A model generated the notes under the pieces. The model was not told the origin of the DNA, did not search any database, and saw only the letters and a program-made list of their open reading frames with translations. This document shows positions 36,122 to 44,621 of a stretch of 64,000 nucleotides of DNA, in pieces. A program made the position numbers and the translations under genes. This DNA comes from CAWBRT01 sp963832785. Its GTDB lineage: Bacteria > Acidobacteriota > Terriglobia > Terriglobales > Acidobacteriaceae. Position 1 is the first letter of the stretch, and every line of letters starts with the position of its first letter. The DNA lies in contig CAWHVF010000006.1 in NCBI GenBank assembly GCA_963832785.1, forward strand, positions 357,940 through 421,939. Reading direction: 5' to 3'.

Positions 36122-37450
36122 ATGACTGAGCGCCTCTACTACGAAAACGCATTTCTCTTCGACTTTGTCGCCGCGCTGCTGGCCGTTCGCCGGCTGGGCG
36201 ACGGGCGCGCTGCGCTGGTTCTGGATCGCACGGCGTTTTACCCCACCAGCGGCGGGCAGAGCTTCGATACCGGATGGATCGAGTTGAAGAGCTTGGACCA
36301 GGGGCCGGCGCTGGACGCCAAGCTGCGCGTCAGCGAGGTCACGGAAGACGAAGCCAGCGGCGAGGTGCTGCATATAGTCGAAGGCGCCCCAGATCTGCCT
36401 GCTTTTGGCAGATGTGGGGCAGAAGCGTCAAATCAAAGCAATACGACCGGCCCTGGCCTGTCCGCCGGGGAGGTTCCGGGATCGGTGCGCGTGCGCGGAT
36501 TCATCGACGTGGAGCGGCGGCGCGATCATATGCAGCAGCATTCCGGCCAGCATCTGCTTTCTGCGGCTTTTGTCGAGCTGTTCGGGTTGGAGACCGTTTC
36601 GTTTCACATGGGCGAGGAGAGTTGCACCATCGATCTGGACGGCAAGTCGCTGTCCTCCGACCAGGTGCGCCGCGCCGAGCAGCGCGCCAACGGAATAATC
36701 TTCGAAGGCCGGGTGGTGAGCGTGCGCTTTGTCAGCCACCAAGAGGCGGGCGGGCTGGGACTGCGCAAGCTTCCGCCCGAGGGCCGCCAGAGGCTGCGGC
36801 TGGTGGAAATCGACAACTACGATCTTTGCGCCTGCGGAGGCACGCACCTGCGCAACACCGGGCAAGTGGGGACGATCCTGCTGCGCAAGGTAGAGAAGGT
36901 AAAGCAGGGCGTGCGCGTGGAATTTGTTTGCGGCGAACGGGCACTGCGCCATGCGCGTCGCGACTATGAAACGCTGGGCGAAGCGGCGGCCTTGTATTCG
37001 TCGCACCTGTGGTCGCTGCCGGAGCAGGTGCGCAAGTCGCTGGAGGAGCTGAAGGCGGCGGGCAAAATTCAGCACAAGCTGCTGGAGGAGGTCGCCGAAC
37101 TGCGCGCCGACGCTATGCTGGCCGAGAGCGCGCCGGTGAACGGCGTTCAGATTGTGGCGCAGGTTTTGCCTGACCGCGACCTGGTATTCACCAAGATGCT
37201 GGCGCAGAAGATCGCCGGAGCGTCGTCTGCCGTCGCCTTGCTCGGTTGTGGCGCCGGCCAGCCGGCCATCGTCTTTGCCCAGTCGCGCGGCGGCCCATTC
37301 GATATGGGCGCGCTGATGAAGCAGGAGATGACACGGTTGGGCAGCCGCGGCGGAGGCTCGCGCGAGTTGGCGCAGGGCGGAGTGGCTTCACCGGAGCAGG
37401 CGCAAGACGCCATCGAGCGCACCAAAGCCGCTATACTGCAGGGGTTATAG
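36122..37450 (+). CDS. Alanyl-tRNA editing protein, AlaX-II-like with DHHA1 domain
   Basis: 442 residues. The N-terminal beta-barrel (AALVLDRTAFYPTSGGQSFD) matches the AlaRS editing-domain family. Zinc ligands are in MQQHSGQHLLSAAF (HxxxH) and DLCACGGTHLRNTGQVG (CxxxH). A coiled coil at about 300-345 leads to a C-terminal DHHA1-like domain ending QGGVASPEQAQDAIERTKAA. Such proteins hydrolyse Ser- or Gly-charged tRNA-Ala. Residues about 89-101 (PDLPAFGRCGAEA) are encoded by an in-frame palindromic repeat and, with the Ser/Thr-rich stretch after it, form an insertion. Confidence 0.88.
   Translation: MTERLYYENAFLFDFVAALLAVRRLGDGRAALVLDRTAFYPTSGGQSFDTGWIELKSLDQGPALDAKLRVSEVTEDEASGEVLHIVEGAPDLPAFGRCGAEASNQSNTTGPGLSAGEVPGSVRVRGFIDVERRRDHMQQHSGQHLLSAAFVELFGLETVSFHMGEESCTIDLDGKSLSSDQVRRAEQRANGIIFEGRVVSVRFVSHQEAGGLGLRKLPPEGRQRLRLVEIDNYDLCACGGTHLRNTGQVGTILLRKVEKVKQGVRVEFVCGERALRHARRDYETLGEAAALYSSHLWSLPEQVRKSLEELKAAGKIQHKLLEEVAELRADAMLAESAPVNGVQIVAQVLPDRDLVFTKMLAQKIAGASSAVALLGCGAGQPAIVFAQSRGGPFDMGALMKQEMTRLGSRGGGSRELAQGGVASPEQAQDAIERTKAAILQGL
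36386..36420. repeat. In-frame palindrome inside the AlaX-like gene
   Basis: GCCCCAGATCTGCC pairs with GGCAGATGTGGGGC around a short loop. It is the same motif as the intergenic units at 6380-6463. Confidence 0.75.
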
Positions 37451-37494
37451 CAATTTAGGAATTAGTGTGGCCGGACAAGCGTATCTGTTTGAGC

Positions 37495-37687
37495 TGTCAT
37501 GCTGAGAGGAGCCGGGGCCCCAGCAAACGCTGTGGTTGCGTTTGCCGGGGTGGCGGAACGAAGCATCCCCGCACTGCCGGGAGGAAAACGGAGCTGAAGA
37601 TTTCTTATAGAAAAGCTCTGAACCGAACGTGTTGGGACGGGTTCCAGGGGATGCTTCGCGCCTGCTGGCGGAGGCATTCAGCATGAC
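37495..37687. mobile_element. MITE-like element, family 2, with nested palindrome
   Basis: The left end is TGTCATGCTGAGAGGAGCC (37496) and the right end is GGCATTCAGCATGACA (37671-37686), with CGAAGCATCCCCGCAC and GGGGATGCTTCGCGCC inverted inside. A GGGGCCCCAGCAAACGC...GCGTTTGCCGGGGTGG unit (37513-37553) is inserted between the AGGAG and CGAAGCATCC blocks. There is no coding capacity. Confidence 0.62.
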
Positions 37688-37731
37688 ACCCGAATAATTC
37701 ATTAGCTCTAGGGTTTAGGGGTTAGGAGTAC

Positions 37732-37846
37732 GATTTTTGATTTCTGATTTTTGATTTTTGATTGAATGACAAGCGACAGTCTCTTTTCATTCTGAAATCA
37801 ACAATTTCAGTCTTAAATCAAAAATCACAAATCAAAAATCAGAAAT
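37732..37846. repeat. Inverted low-complexity arms (AATCAAAAATC family)
   Basis: The left arm is made of GATTTTTGATTTCTG/ATTTTTGATTTTTGATTG words (37732-37764). The right arm AAATCAAAAATCACAAATCA continues to 37846. About 50 bases lie between. The right arm ends 10 bases before the kinase start codon. Confidence 0.6.
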
Positions 37847-37855
37847 GTAAAGCCT

Positions 37856-39214
37856 TTGGATCAAGGACTCATTCTCATCACGCTGTTGATCGAGCTGGGC
37901 GTTGCCGCCGCGGTCAGCAGTGTGCTTTCGCGCGGGCGGCGCTTCCGCATGCTGCTGTTCCGCGAGGAGCGCAGCCTTTCCGAGAGCCTGGAAATGGTGC
38001 TCCTCATCGGCATCCCGTTCGCCCTTGGGGTGGTGGTGCGGGCCAAGGTGAGGAACTTCATGGCCGCCGACCTGGCCCTGGAGAGCGCCATTCTCATGGG
38101 CGTCATCACCGGACGCTGCGGCGGGACGGTGGGCGGCCTGCTGGTCTCCCTGCCCTCTTTATTTCTGCACGAGTGGGGAAACCTGCCGCTCAATGTGGGG
38201 GCCGGGCTGGCGGCCGGCTTCCTGCGCAACCTGGCGCAGGACAAGGAAGCTATCTGGTCTTTCTCGCCGCTGCTGGATCTGAACATCTATCGCTGGATCC
38301 GGCGCACCATTCGCAAATCGCTCATCGACTGGCAAACCTCGTTCTTCTTCATGATTCTGGGGATCGCCGTGTTGCGGCACGAGCTGCGGAGCATCTTCGG
38401 CCATCTCGTCTACGGGCTGGACACCCCCAACTGGCTGACTACGGCGGCCAGTTATATCACCTCGATCATGTGCGTGGCCATCGCCCTGAAATCGTTCAAC
38501 ACCGTGCGCATCGAGATGAAGCTGGAAGAGCAGGAGCGCCTGCTGCTGCAGGCGCGCATGGAAGCCCTGCAGAGCCAGATCAATCCCCACTTCCTCTTCA
38601 ATACCCTTAACACCGTTTCTTCCCTGGTGCGCTTCGATCCCGACAAGGCGCGCGAGATGATCGTCAAGCTGTCCAGCATCCTGCGCCGCCTGCTGCGCAC
38701 CAGCGACTCGTTCGTGCCGCTCAAGCACGAACTGGAGTTCATCGACGACTACCTGGATATCGAGGTGGTGCGCTTCGGCCCGGAAAAGCTGCGCATCCGG
38801 AAGGAGGTGCAGCAAGAAAGCCTGGAAGTGGCGGTGCCCAGCGTGATCCTGCAGCCGCTGGTGGAGAACTCGATCAAGCACGGCCTTTCCGCCAAGGTCG
38901 ATGGCGGCACCATTTTTCTGCGGGCGCGCCTGACCACTCCGGGAGCCGCCAAGTCTGCCGCCGACCCCGGCGGGCGGCTGGTGATCGAGGTGGAAGACGA
39001 CGGCGTAGGCATGGAGAGCGCCGGCCACAGCGGCACCGGAATCGGCCTGGCCAACATCCGCGAGCGCCTGCAGGTGCTCTACGGAGACAGCGCCCGCCTG
39101 GAAATCAACAGCCAGCGCGGGCACGGAACCCTGGTGCGGCTGGTTCTGCCCGTTCCCCTGTCAGACGACTTTTCAACCGCTATCTACGACGCCCGCTCCA
39201 GCACGCCGCGATAG
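37856..39214 (+). CDS. LytS/YehU-family membrane sensor histidine kinase
   Basis: 452 residues with a TTG start at 37856; no in-frame ATG precedes it. Five or six membrane segments in residues 1-200 include ITGRCGGTVGGLLVSLPSLF, as in 5TM-LYT sensors. The kinase part has LQSQINPHFLFNTLNTVSSL, the phospho-acceptor His region of His_kinase proteins. VPSVILQPLVENSIKHGLS and EVEDDGVGMESAG form the ATPase domain. The usual LytTR response regulator is not adjacent. The last 10 codons overlap the convergent bshA gene by 31 bases. Confidence 0.87.
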   Translation: MDQGLILITLLIELGVAAAVSSVLSRGRRFRMLLFREERSLSESLEMVLLIGIPFALGVVVRAKVRNFMAADLALESAILMGVITGRCGGTVGGLLVSLPSLFLHEWGNLPLNVGAGLAAGFLRNLAQDKEAIWSFSPLLDLNIYRWIRRTIRKSLIDWQTSFFFMILGIAVLRHELRSIFGHLVYGLDTPNWLTTAASYITSIMCVAIALKSFNTVRIEMKLEEQERLLLQARMEALQSQINPHFLFNTLNTVSSLVRFDPDKAREMIVKLSSILRRLLRTSDSFVPLKHELEFIDDYLDIEVVRFGPEKLRIRKEVQQESLEVAVPSVILQPLVENSIKHGLSAKVDGGTIFLRARLTTPGAAKSAADPGGRLVIEVEDDGVGMESAGHSGTGIGLANIRERLQVLYGDSARLEINSQRGHGTLVRLVLPVPLSDDFSTAIYDARSSTPR

Positions 39215-40353
39215 AAATCCACGTAGTGAGGAATGATCTTGGTGCTGCAGAAGCGCTTGTGGGCCTCCTGCCGCGCCCTCTGGCCGGTCTCCCGCAGCTT
39301 CGATTCATTCGCCAGCGCCTCGATGGCGTAGCGGGCCATGGTTTCAACATCGCCCACGTCGGCCATGAAGCCGGTAACGCCGTGGTCGACGACTTCGGGA
39401 ATTCCGCCCACGTTGGTAGCGATCGGAACCACCTCGCAGGCCATGGCTTCCAGCGCTGCCAGGCCGAACGATTCCAGTTCGCTGGGCAGGAGCATCACGT
39501 CGGCCACGGCCAGCTTCTCGTGCACGCGGTTCTGCTTGCCCAGGAACAGCACCTGCTTGTGGATTCCCTTTTTCAGGGCCAGCCATTCCGCCTGCGAACG
39601 CTCGGGGCCGTCGCCGATCATCAGCAGCTTGGCCGGCATCTCCTTGAGCACGCGGGCGAATATCTCGATCACGTCGGTGACGCGCTTGACCGGGCGGAAG
39701 TTGGACAGATGCACCAGCACGCGCTCTTCGCGCGCGGCGTATTCGCCGCGGCGCATCAGCCAGTTCGGGTCGCGGCGGTAGAGATCGCAGTTCACGAAGT
39801 TGGGTATGACCTCGATGTGGCCGGTGCCGAACCGCTCCAGCGTCTTCTGCCTGAGATACTCGGAGATGGCGGTCACGCCGTTGCTCTGCTCGATGGAAAA
39901 GCGGGTGATCGGCAGATAGGAGGGGTCGGTGCCCACCAGGGTTATGTCGGTGCCGTGCAGGGTGGTGACGTAAGGCAGACGGCGCGATTTGCGTCCCGTT
40001 CCGCAGGCCAGCATCTGCCGCGCCAGCATGGCGCTGACCGAATGTGGAATGGCGTAGTGCACGTGCAGCAGGTCGAGGTCATAGAGTTCTGCTACCTCGG
40101 CCATGCTGGTGGCCAGCGCCAGGTCGTAGGGCGGATACTCGAACAGCGGATAGCGCGAGACCTCGACCTCGTGATAGTGAATGTTGGGATGCGGCTCGGT
40201 CAGGCGGATCGGCTGCGAGTAGGTGATGAAGTGGACCTGGTGCCCGCGCTCGGCCAGCTCGATTCCCAGCTCCGTTGCCACCACCCCGCTGCCGCCGTAG
40301 GTCGGGTAACAGGTAATTCCGATTCGCAGATGTTCACGCTGGTGTTGGCTCAT
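39184..40353 (-). CDS. bshA: N-acetyl-alpha-D-glucosaminyl L-malate synthase
   Basis: 389 residues of GT4 fold. The N-terminal ITCYPTYGGSGVVATELGIE, then HVHYAIPHSVSAMLARQM and PYVTTLHGTDITLVG, are diagnostic for BshA. The donor-binding part contains LVHLSNFRPVKRVTDVIEIF, LMIGDGPERSQ and PSELESFGLAALEAMACEVV. It makes GlcNAc-malate from UDP-GlcNAc and L-malate, the first step of bacillithiol synthesis in the cytoplasm. bshB and bshC are not in the window. It lies 33 bases after a YdjC-type deacetylase gene. Confidence 0.93.
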   Translation of the reverse strand: MSQHQREHLRIGITCYPTYGGSGVVATELGIELAERGHQVHFITYSQPIRLTEPHPNIHYHEVEVSRYPLFEYPPYDLALATSMAEVAELYDLDLLHVHYAIPHSVSAMLARQMLACGTGRKSRRLPYVTTLHGTDITLVGTDPSYLPITRFSIEQSNGVTAISEYLRQKTLERFGTGHIEVIPNFVNCDLYRRDPNWLMRRGEYAAREERVLVHLSNFRPVKRVTDVIEIFARVLKEMPAKLLMIGDGPERSQAEWLALKKGIHKQVLFLGKQNRVHEKLAVADVMLLPSELESFGLAALEAMACEVVPIATNVGGIPEVVDHGVTGFMADVGDVETMARYAIEALANESKLRETGQRARQEAHKRFCSTKIIPHYVDFYRGVLERAS

Positions 40354-40386
40354 GGTCTCCGTTCCCGCCCGGTGGCGCGTCCGTGT

Positions 40387-41331
40387 TCAGTGGGGTTTAG
40401 CTGCTTGATTAGAGCATCCGTCCTTTACGTGGGACGCAGGTTCCCGGTCCGGTTGGCCGCGCTTCATGGCTGCCAGCCCGGCAAAGGACTCCAGTTCTAT
40501 GCCGTTGTGCTCAAGCGCGCGCCTGGTGGAATCGGCGGTGAGGGCCTGCATCTCGGTTTCCCGCGAGGCCAGCAGACGCGTGCCCGCCTGCCGCAGTTGC
40601 GCATCGTTGTAGCCCGGATGGCAGACCAGCTCCCAAATTCCCTCCCGCATGCGCGCCAGCATGGCCGCCAGATTGCCAGCATTCAGGCGGCCGGTTGCTA
40701 CCAGCCCGAGGCTGCCATCGGTGGTGCGCAGCCCGTAAGCGGCAACCGTCGCCTGGAACCTGGCGCGGAAAGCGCGTAGTGCCAGTACTTCGGCGTAGCG
40801 CACCGGCAGACGGAGCAGGCCGGGAATCGGCATGGAGAACACCGGCTCGAATGGGTTTCGCAGGGCGGGAACACCGCATTCGGCTGCTGCCTGCAGCAGT
40901 GGTTCCAGGATGGAGGGAAGGATGTGGACGTGCTTGTGCGCGTCGAAGTGCGAGATGCGGATGCCGCTGGCCTGCATTTTGCGAAATTGCGCGCTGGCCT
41001 CGGCATGGACTTCCTCTCGCCGCACCTGCCCGCCGAGGGCTCGCCGGGCCAGTTGCTGAAATGAACGGTAAAAGCGCTTTGTCCCCGGCGCCAGCAGGGA
41101 AGGCACCTCCGCCGGCGGCAGCGCCGGTTCGCCATCCACCAGCAGAACGTGGCAGCCGACGCTCAAGTCTTCGCCGATCTCCGCCAGGCAGGCGAGCGCG
41201 TCGGCGAACTCCGGGCCGTTGGCCATCAGCGTGGTCGAGGTCAGAATGCCGCGCCGCCAGCACTCGACGATGCCGCGGTTGACTCCGCGCGTCAAGCCGA
41301 GGTCGTCGCCGTTGACGATCAGCCGCTTCAC
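40387..41331 (-). CDS. YdjC/ChbG-family carbohydrate deacetylase
   Basis: 314 residues. KRLIVNGDDLGLTRGVNRGI carries the metal-binding Asp pair. SVGCHVLLVDGEPALPPAEV and SGIRISHFDAHKHVHILPSI supply the His ligands, and GIWELVCHPGYND is the C-terminal His motif. Members deacetylate N-acetylated sugars, and the HpnK branch acts in hopanoid synthesis. The tight linkage upstream of bshA suggests, but does not show, a link to GlcNAc-malate. The C-terminal 30 residues are polar and unconserved in appearance. Confidence 0.83.
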   Translation of the reverse strand: MKRLIVNGDDLGLTRGVNRGIVECWRRGILTSTTLMANGPEFADALACLAEIGEDLSVGCHVLLVDGEPALPPAEVPSLLAPGTKRFYRSFQQLARRALGGQVRREEVHAEASAQFRKMQASGIRISHFDAHKHVHILPSILEPLLQAAAECGVPALRNPFEPVFSMPIPGLLRLPVRYAEVLALRAFRARFQATVAAYGLRTTDGSLGLVATGRLNAGNLAAMLARMREGIWELVCHPGYNDAQLRQAGTRLLASRETEMQALTADSTRRALEHNGIELESFAGLAAMKRGQPDREPASHVKDGCSNQAAKPH

Positions 41332-41375
41332 CGGCCAAGTGTATCAGGCTGAGGAAAAACGCGCCGAATAAGGCC

Positions 41376-41401
41376 AAAGGGACGCCCCAAGACGTCCCTT
41401 T
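41376..41401 (-). terminator. Hairpin after the single-domain response regulator
   Basis: AAAGGGACG and CGTCCCTTT form a perfect 9-base stem with an 8-base loop about 25 bases after the response regulator stop. The T run on the minus strand is only the stem TTT, so termination efficiency is uncertain. Confidence 0.5.
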
Positions 41402-41426
41402 GTTAACAGATGGTGAATGAAGGCCG

Positions 41427-41801
41427 CTAAGCCGTGCGCAAGGATTCGGCGGATTCGCTCTCCCCGAGGTATTGCTTGATTTTCTCCAGCAGCGCGGGGA
41501 AGAGCTCTTCTTTCTGCAGGCACGCGTTCACGTCTTTGCCGCCGTCGATTGGGCCGTAGCCGGTAACGATGATTACCGGCACGCTGGGGTCCTTCAGGTG
41601 CACCTGTCTGGCCAGCTCCAGGCCATTCATGCCTTCCATGCGGAAGTCTGTGACCAGGATGTCGAACTTTTCTTTCTGGAATTTCTCCAGCGCATCGGCG
41701 GCGCTGTAGGCGGAAACTGCCCGGTAGCCCTGCATCTCCAGAATTTCGCAACTCAAGCGCGCCAGCACTTCGTGGTCGTCTACAAACAGGATTGCCTTCA
41801 T
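41427..41801 (-). CDS. Single-domain response regulator (CheY-like)
   Basis: 124 residues, one receiver domain. AILFVDDHEVLARL has the acidic pair, DILVTDFRMEGMNGLELARQ the phospho-Asp, and PVIIVTGYGPIDGG the Thr. The place of the conserved Lys is covered by NACLQKEELFP. There is no output domain, so it acts by protein interaction or as a phosphate relay. No kinase is adjacent; the LytS-like kinase at 37856 normally works with LytTR regulators. Confidence 0.88.
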   Translation of the reverse strand: MKAILFVDDHEVLARLSCEILEMQGYRAVSAYSAADALEKFQKEKFDILVTDFRMEGMNGLELARQVHLKDPSVPVIIVTGYGPIDGGKDVNACLQKEELFPALLEKIKQYLGESESAESLRTA

Positions 41802-42094
41802 AAGATCACCTGTGCTTTGCGGAAATAATCAGCGCTAACCTTTTAGATACGATTTCAAACGCCCTGGAAAAGATGCCCGGCGCTCGAAATATACAGCCGG
41901 CACCTGCTTTGCTGCTCCGTATGAGCCGGCCACGGTCCTGGCCGGCGCCTGGCAGCCGAGCCCCTACTCCAAATGATGGTATCGCAAAGCCGGGTTTCCC
42001 ACCAGCGGCCCCCGGCGGTGCCGGCTGCGGGGCGGAGGGCCGGCGGCGACATGCTTGACGCGATAAGATAGCACCAGCGGAAGGAGGTCTTTGC

Positions 42095-43084
42095 ATGCAG
42101 AAGAGAACGCTTGGCCGGGACGGTTTGACCGTAAGCGCCCTGGGATTGGGGTGCATGGGAATGTCGGATTTTTACGGCCCTCGTGACGACAACGAGTCCA
42201 TTGCCACCATTCACCGCGCCCTGGAGCTGGGCATTAACTTCCTGGATACGGCCGACATGTATGGGCCGCACAAGAACGAGGAATTGGTCGCCCGCGCAAT
42301 CAAGGGCAGACGCCAGAATGTGATCCTGGCGACCAAGTTCGGCAACGTGCGCGACCCCAAGACCGGGCAGTTCCTGCGCATCGACGGGCGTCCGGAATGG
42401 GTGCGCGAGGCCTGCGAGGGCAGCCTGCGCCGCCTGCAGGTCGATGTCATAGACCTCTATTACCAGCATCGCGTCGATCCCAAAACACCGATCGAGGAGA
42501 CGGTGGGCGCCATGAAGCGCCTGGTCGAGGAAGGCAAAGTCCGTTACCTGGGTCTTTCTGAAGCCGGCCCGCAGACCGTGCGCCGCGCCTGCAAGGTGCA
42601 TCCCATAGCCGCCCTGCAGACGGAGTATTCGTTGTGGTCGCGCGAGCCGGAGCAGGAAATCCTCGCCACCTGCCGACAGCTTGGAGTCGGCTTTGTGGCC
42701 TACAGCCCGCTCGGCCGGGGCTTCCTCACCGGGCAGTTCAAGCGCTTTGAAGACCTGCCGGAAGGCGACTTCCGGCGCAACGCCCCGCGCTTCCAGGGGG
42801 AAAATTTCCAGAAAAACCTCGAGCTGGTGAAGAAGGTCGAAGAGATTGCCAAAGAGAAACATTGCACTTCCGCGCAACTGGCGCTGGCCTGGGTGCTGGC
42901 CCAGGGTGAGGACATTGTTCCCATTCCCGGCACCAAGCGCCGCAAGTATCTGGAGGACAACGTGGGCGCCCTCAACATGAAGCTCACGGCCGACGATCTG
43001 CGGCTCATAAACGACGTCTTCCCGCCCGATGCCGCCGCCGGCCTGCGCTATCCGGAGGCCGCCATGCAGCACCTGGGAAGATAG
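42095..43084 (+). CDS. Aldo/keto reductase (AKR13/YajO-like)
   Basis: 329 residues; AAGGAGG lies upstream of the ATG. The catalytic tetrad is visible as Asp in INFLDTADMYG, Tyr in the same motif, Lys in VILATKFGNV and His in DLYYQHRVDPKTP. FVAYSPLGRGFLTGQF and IVPIPGTKRRKYLEDNVGAL give the NADPH-binding C-terminal motifs. It reduces aldehydes or ketones with NADPH; the natural substrate is not defined. It stands alone in the plus orientation. Confidence 0.93.
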   Translation: MQKRTLGRDGLTVSALGLGCMGMSDFYGPRDDNESIATIHRALELGINFLDTADMYGPHKNEELVARAIKGRRQNVILATKFGNVRDPKTGQFLRIDGRPEWVREACEGSLRRLQVDVIDLYYQHRVDPKTPIEETVGAMKRLVEEGKVRYLGLSEAGPQTVRRACKVHPIAALQTEYSLWSREPEQEILATCRQLGVGFVAYSPLGRGFLTGQFKRFEDLPEGDFRRNAPRFQGENFQKNLELVKKVEEIAKEKHCTSAQLALAWVLAQGEDIVPIPGTKRRKYLEDNVGALNMKLTADDLRLINDVFPPDAAAGLRYPEAAMQHLGR

Positions 43085-43189
43085 CAGTCCTGCGCATTAT
43101 CGAAGTTGGCGCCGCTTGCTGACGCCAGCGATGCAAGGCGCGTCCCCATCCCGCGCCGATGTTTTGATCGATGGGGTAGGAGAAAACCC

Positions 43190-44425
43190 ATGCAGCATCG
43201 CATCGAGCGTGTGCGGGAGCGCCTGGACAGGCTGGCTGAAAGTGCGCCGGGCACGGACGGGGGCGTCACCCGCCTTTCCTACACGCCCGCTTACAAGCGG
43301 GGAATGGAGCTGGTCCGAGGCTTCATGCAGCAGGCCGGGATGGCGGTCCGCGTCGATCCGCTGGGGAACATCTTCGGCCGCTACCCCGGCCAGGACGAAT
43401 CGCTAGCCGCCGTTCTGGCCGGATCGCACCTGGACAGCGTGCCTAACGGCGGCCGCTTTGACGGCGCCCTGGGCTTGATGGCGGCCATCGAGTGCGTCAA
43501 CGCCTGGCACGACGCCGGCTGGCGTCCGCGGCGTCCCGTCGAAGTCGTCGCCATGCTGGAGGAGGAGGGCACGCAGTTCGGCGTGGTGATGTTTGGCAGC
43601 CAGGTTCTGACCGGCGGCATGAAGGCCGAGAGCCCGGCGCAAATCATCAACGCCGAAGGCAAGTCCGTGGCGGCCATGCTGCAGGAGTGGGGCCTGGACA
43701 AGAATGCCTTCCAGAGCGCCTGCCTGGACCCGGCAAAGTTCCGCTGCTACCTCGAAATGCACATCGAGCAGGGCGAGGAACTGCACCGACACCGCATTCC
43801 CTGCGGGCTGGTGACCGACATTGTCGGCATCTACCGCTGCTGGATCACCATCACCGGCAAGGCCAATCATGCCGGAACCACCCGCATGGAGCGCCGCAAG
43901 GACGCGCTGGTGGCCGCCTCCCACCTGATTCAGAAGAGCTTCGAGGCGGCACTGCAGTCCAGCGATCGTTACGTGGCCACGGTCGGCCGGCTGGAGGTGT
44001 CGCCGGGAGTGATCAACATCGTGCCCGGCGAGGTTTCCATGCCCATCGAGATACGCTCGATTACGCGCACCGAAATCGAAGTGGCCGAGGAATGGCTGGC
44101 CGCCGAATTTCGCACCATCGACGCTAAATATGGGGTGAAGACCGAGATCGCCAAGACCTCCTTCGTGCCGCCCACGCATCTCGACGAAGGCATCGTCGCG
44201 GTGCTGCGCCGGGCGGCCGAAGCGGCCCAGGTCAAATACCTGGAGATGCCAAGCTGGGCGGGGCATGACGCGCAAGTTATGGCCTCAGCGATGCCTGCGG
44301 CGATGATCTTCGTGCCCAGCATCGATGGCGTCAGCCACGCGCCGCAGGAAAACACCAGTTGGGAAGACATCGACCTCGGCCTGCGCGTATATCTCGGGGC
44401 GCTGACCGAGCTGGCGGGAAGCTAG
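43190..44425 (+). CDS. Zn-dependent amidohydrolase, M20 family (allantoate amidohydrolase/N-carbamoylase type)
   Basis: 411 residues from the ATG at 43190, which has GGAG 9 bases upstream. VLAGSHLDSVPNGGRFDGAL holds the first metal His and bridging Asp, VAMLEEEGTQFG the Glu pair, and YLEMHIEQGEELHRHRIPCG the His of the second site. GVSHAPQENTSWEDI is the last His. This combination is typical of AllC/HyuC rather than peptidase M20 in general. It probably hydrolyses allantoate, ureidoglycolate or an N-carbamoyl amino acid. Purine catabolism genes are not adjacent. Confidence 0.88.
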   Translation: MQHRIERVRERLDRLAESAPGTDGGVTRLSYTPAYKRGMELVRGFMQQAGMAVRVDPLGNIFGRYPGQDESLAAVLAGSHLDSVPNGGRFDGALGLMAAIECVNAWHDAGWRPRRPVEVVAMLEEEGTQFGVVMFGSQVLTGGMKAESPAQIINAEGKSVAAMLQEWGLDKNAFQSACLDPAKFRCYLEMHIEQGEELHRHRIPCGLVTDIVGIYRCWITITGKANHAGTTRMERRKDALVAASHLIQKSFEAALQSSDRYVATVGRLEVSPGVINIVPGEVSMPIEIRSITRTEIEVAEEWLAAEFRTIDAKYGVKTEIAKTSFVPPTHLDEGIVAVLRRAAEAAQVKYLEMPSWAGHDAQVMASAMPAAMIFVPSIDGVSHAPQENTSWEDIDLGLRVYLGALTELAGS

Positions 44426-44473
44426 AGAGCTGCACCTCTGTACCTTCGTCTGCACGGGATCGCTTTACTCACG

Positions 44474-44621
44474 TGTCATGCTGAGCGACTCCGCAGGAGG
44501 CGCGAAGCATCCCATGGGTTTGCCCCAATCCCTATGCCGCCCCAGGTTTTCTATCGGAAATTCTTAGACGCCGTCCTGCCTGCAAGCTGTGCGGGGATGC
44601 TTCGCTGTGCTCAGCATGACA
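44474..44621. mobile_element. MITE-like element, family 2 (TGTCATGCTGAG ends)
   Basis: The left end TGTCATGCTGAGCGACTCCG (44474) with GCGAAGCATCCCATG is matched by the right end GCGGGGATGCTTCGCTGTGC followed by TCAGCATGACA (44621). About 75 bases lie between the arms. The right arm forms the 3' end of the neighbouring hydrolase gene. Confidence 0.65.

Noticed and set aside
31289..37846. AATCAAAAATC arrays as CRISPR
   Set aside because: Words are about 8-11 bases, have no unique spacers, and occur as inverted arms. No cas gene is present.
39226..40779. 517-codon plus-strand frame across bshA and ydjC
   Set aside because: Antisense shadow of two well-supported genes; composition is His/Gln/Gly-rich without domain features.
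41806..42156. 116-codon minus-strand frame upstream of the response regulator
   Set aside because: Arg/Pro/Ala-rich, overlaps the start of the aldo/keto reductase, and includes a GGCCGG palindrome; no coding signal.
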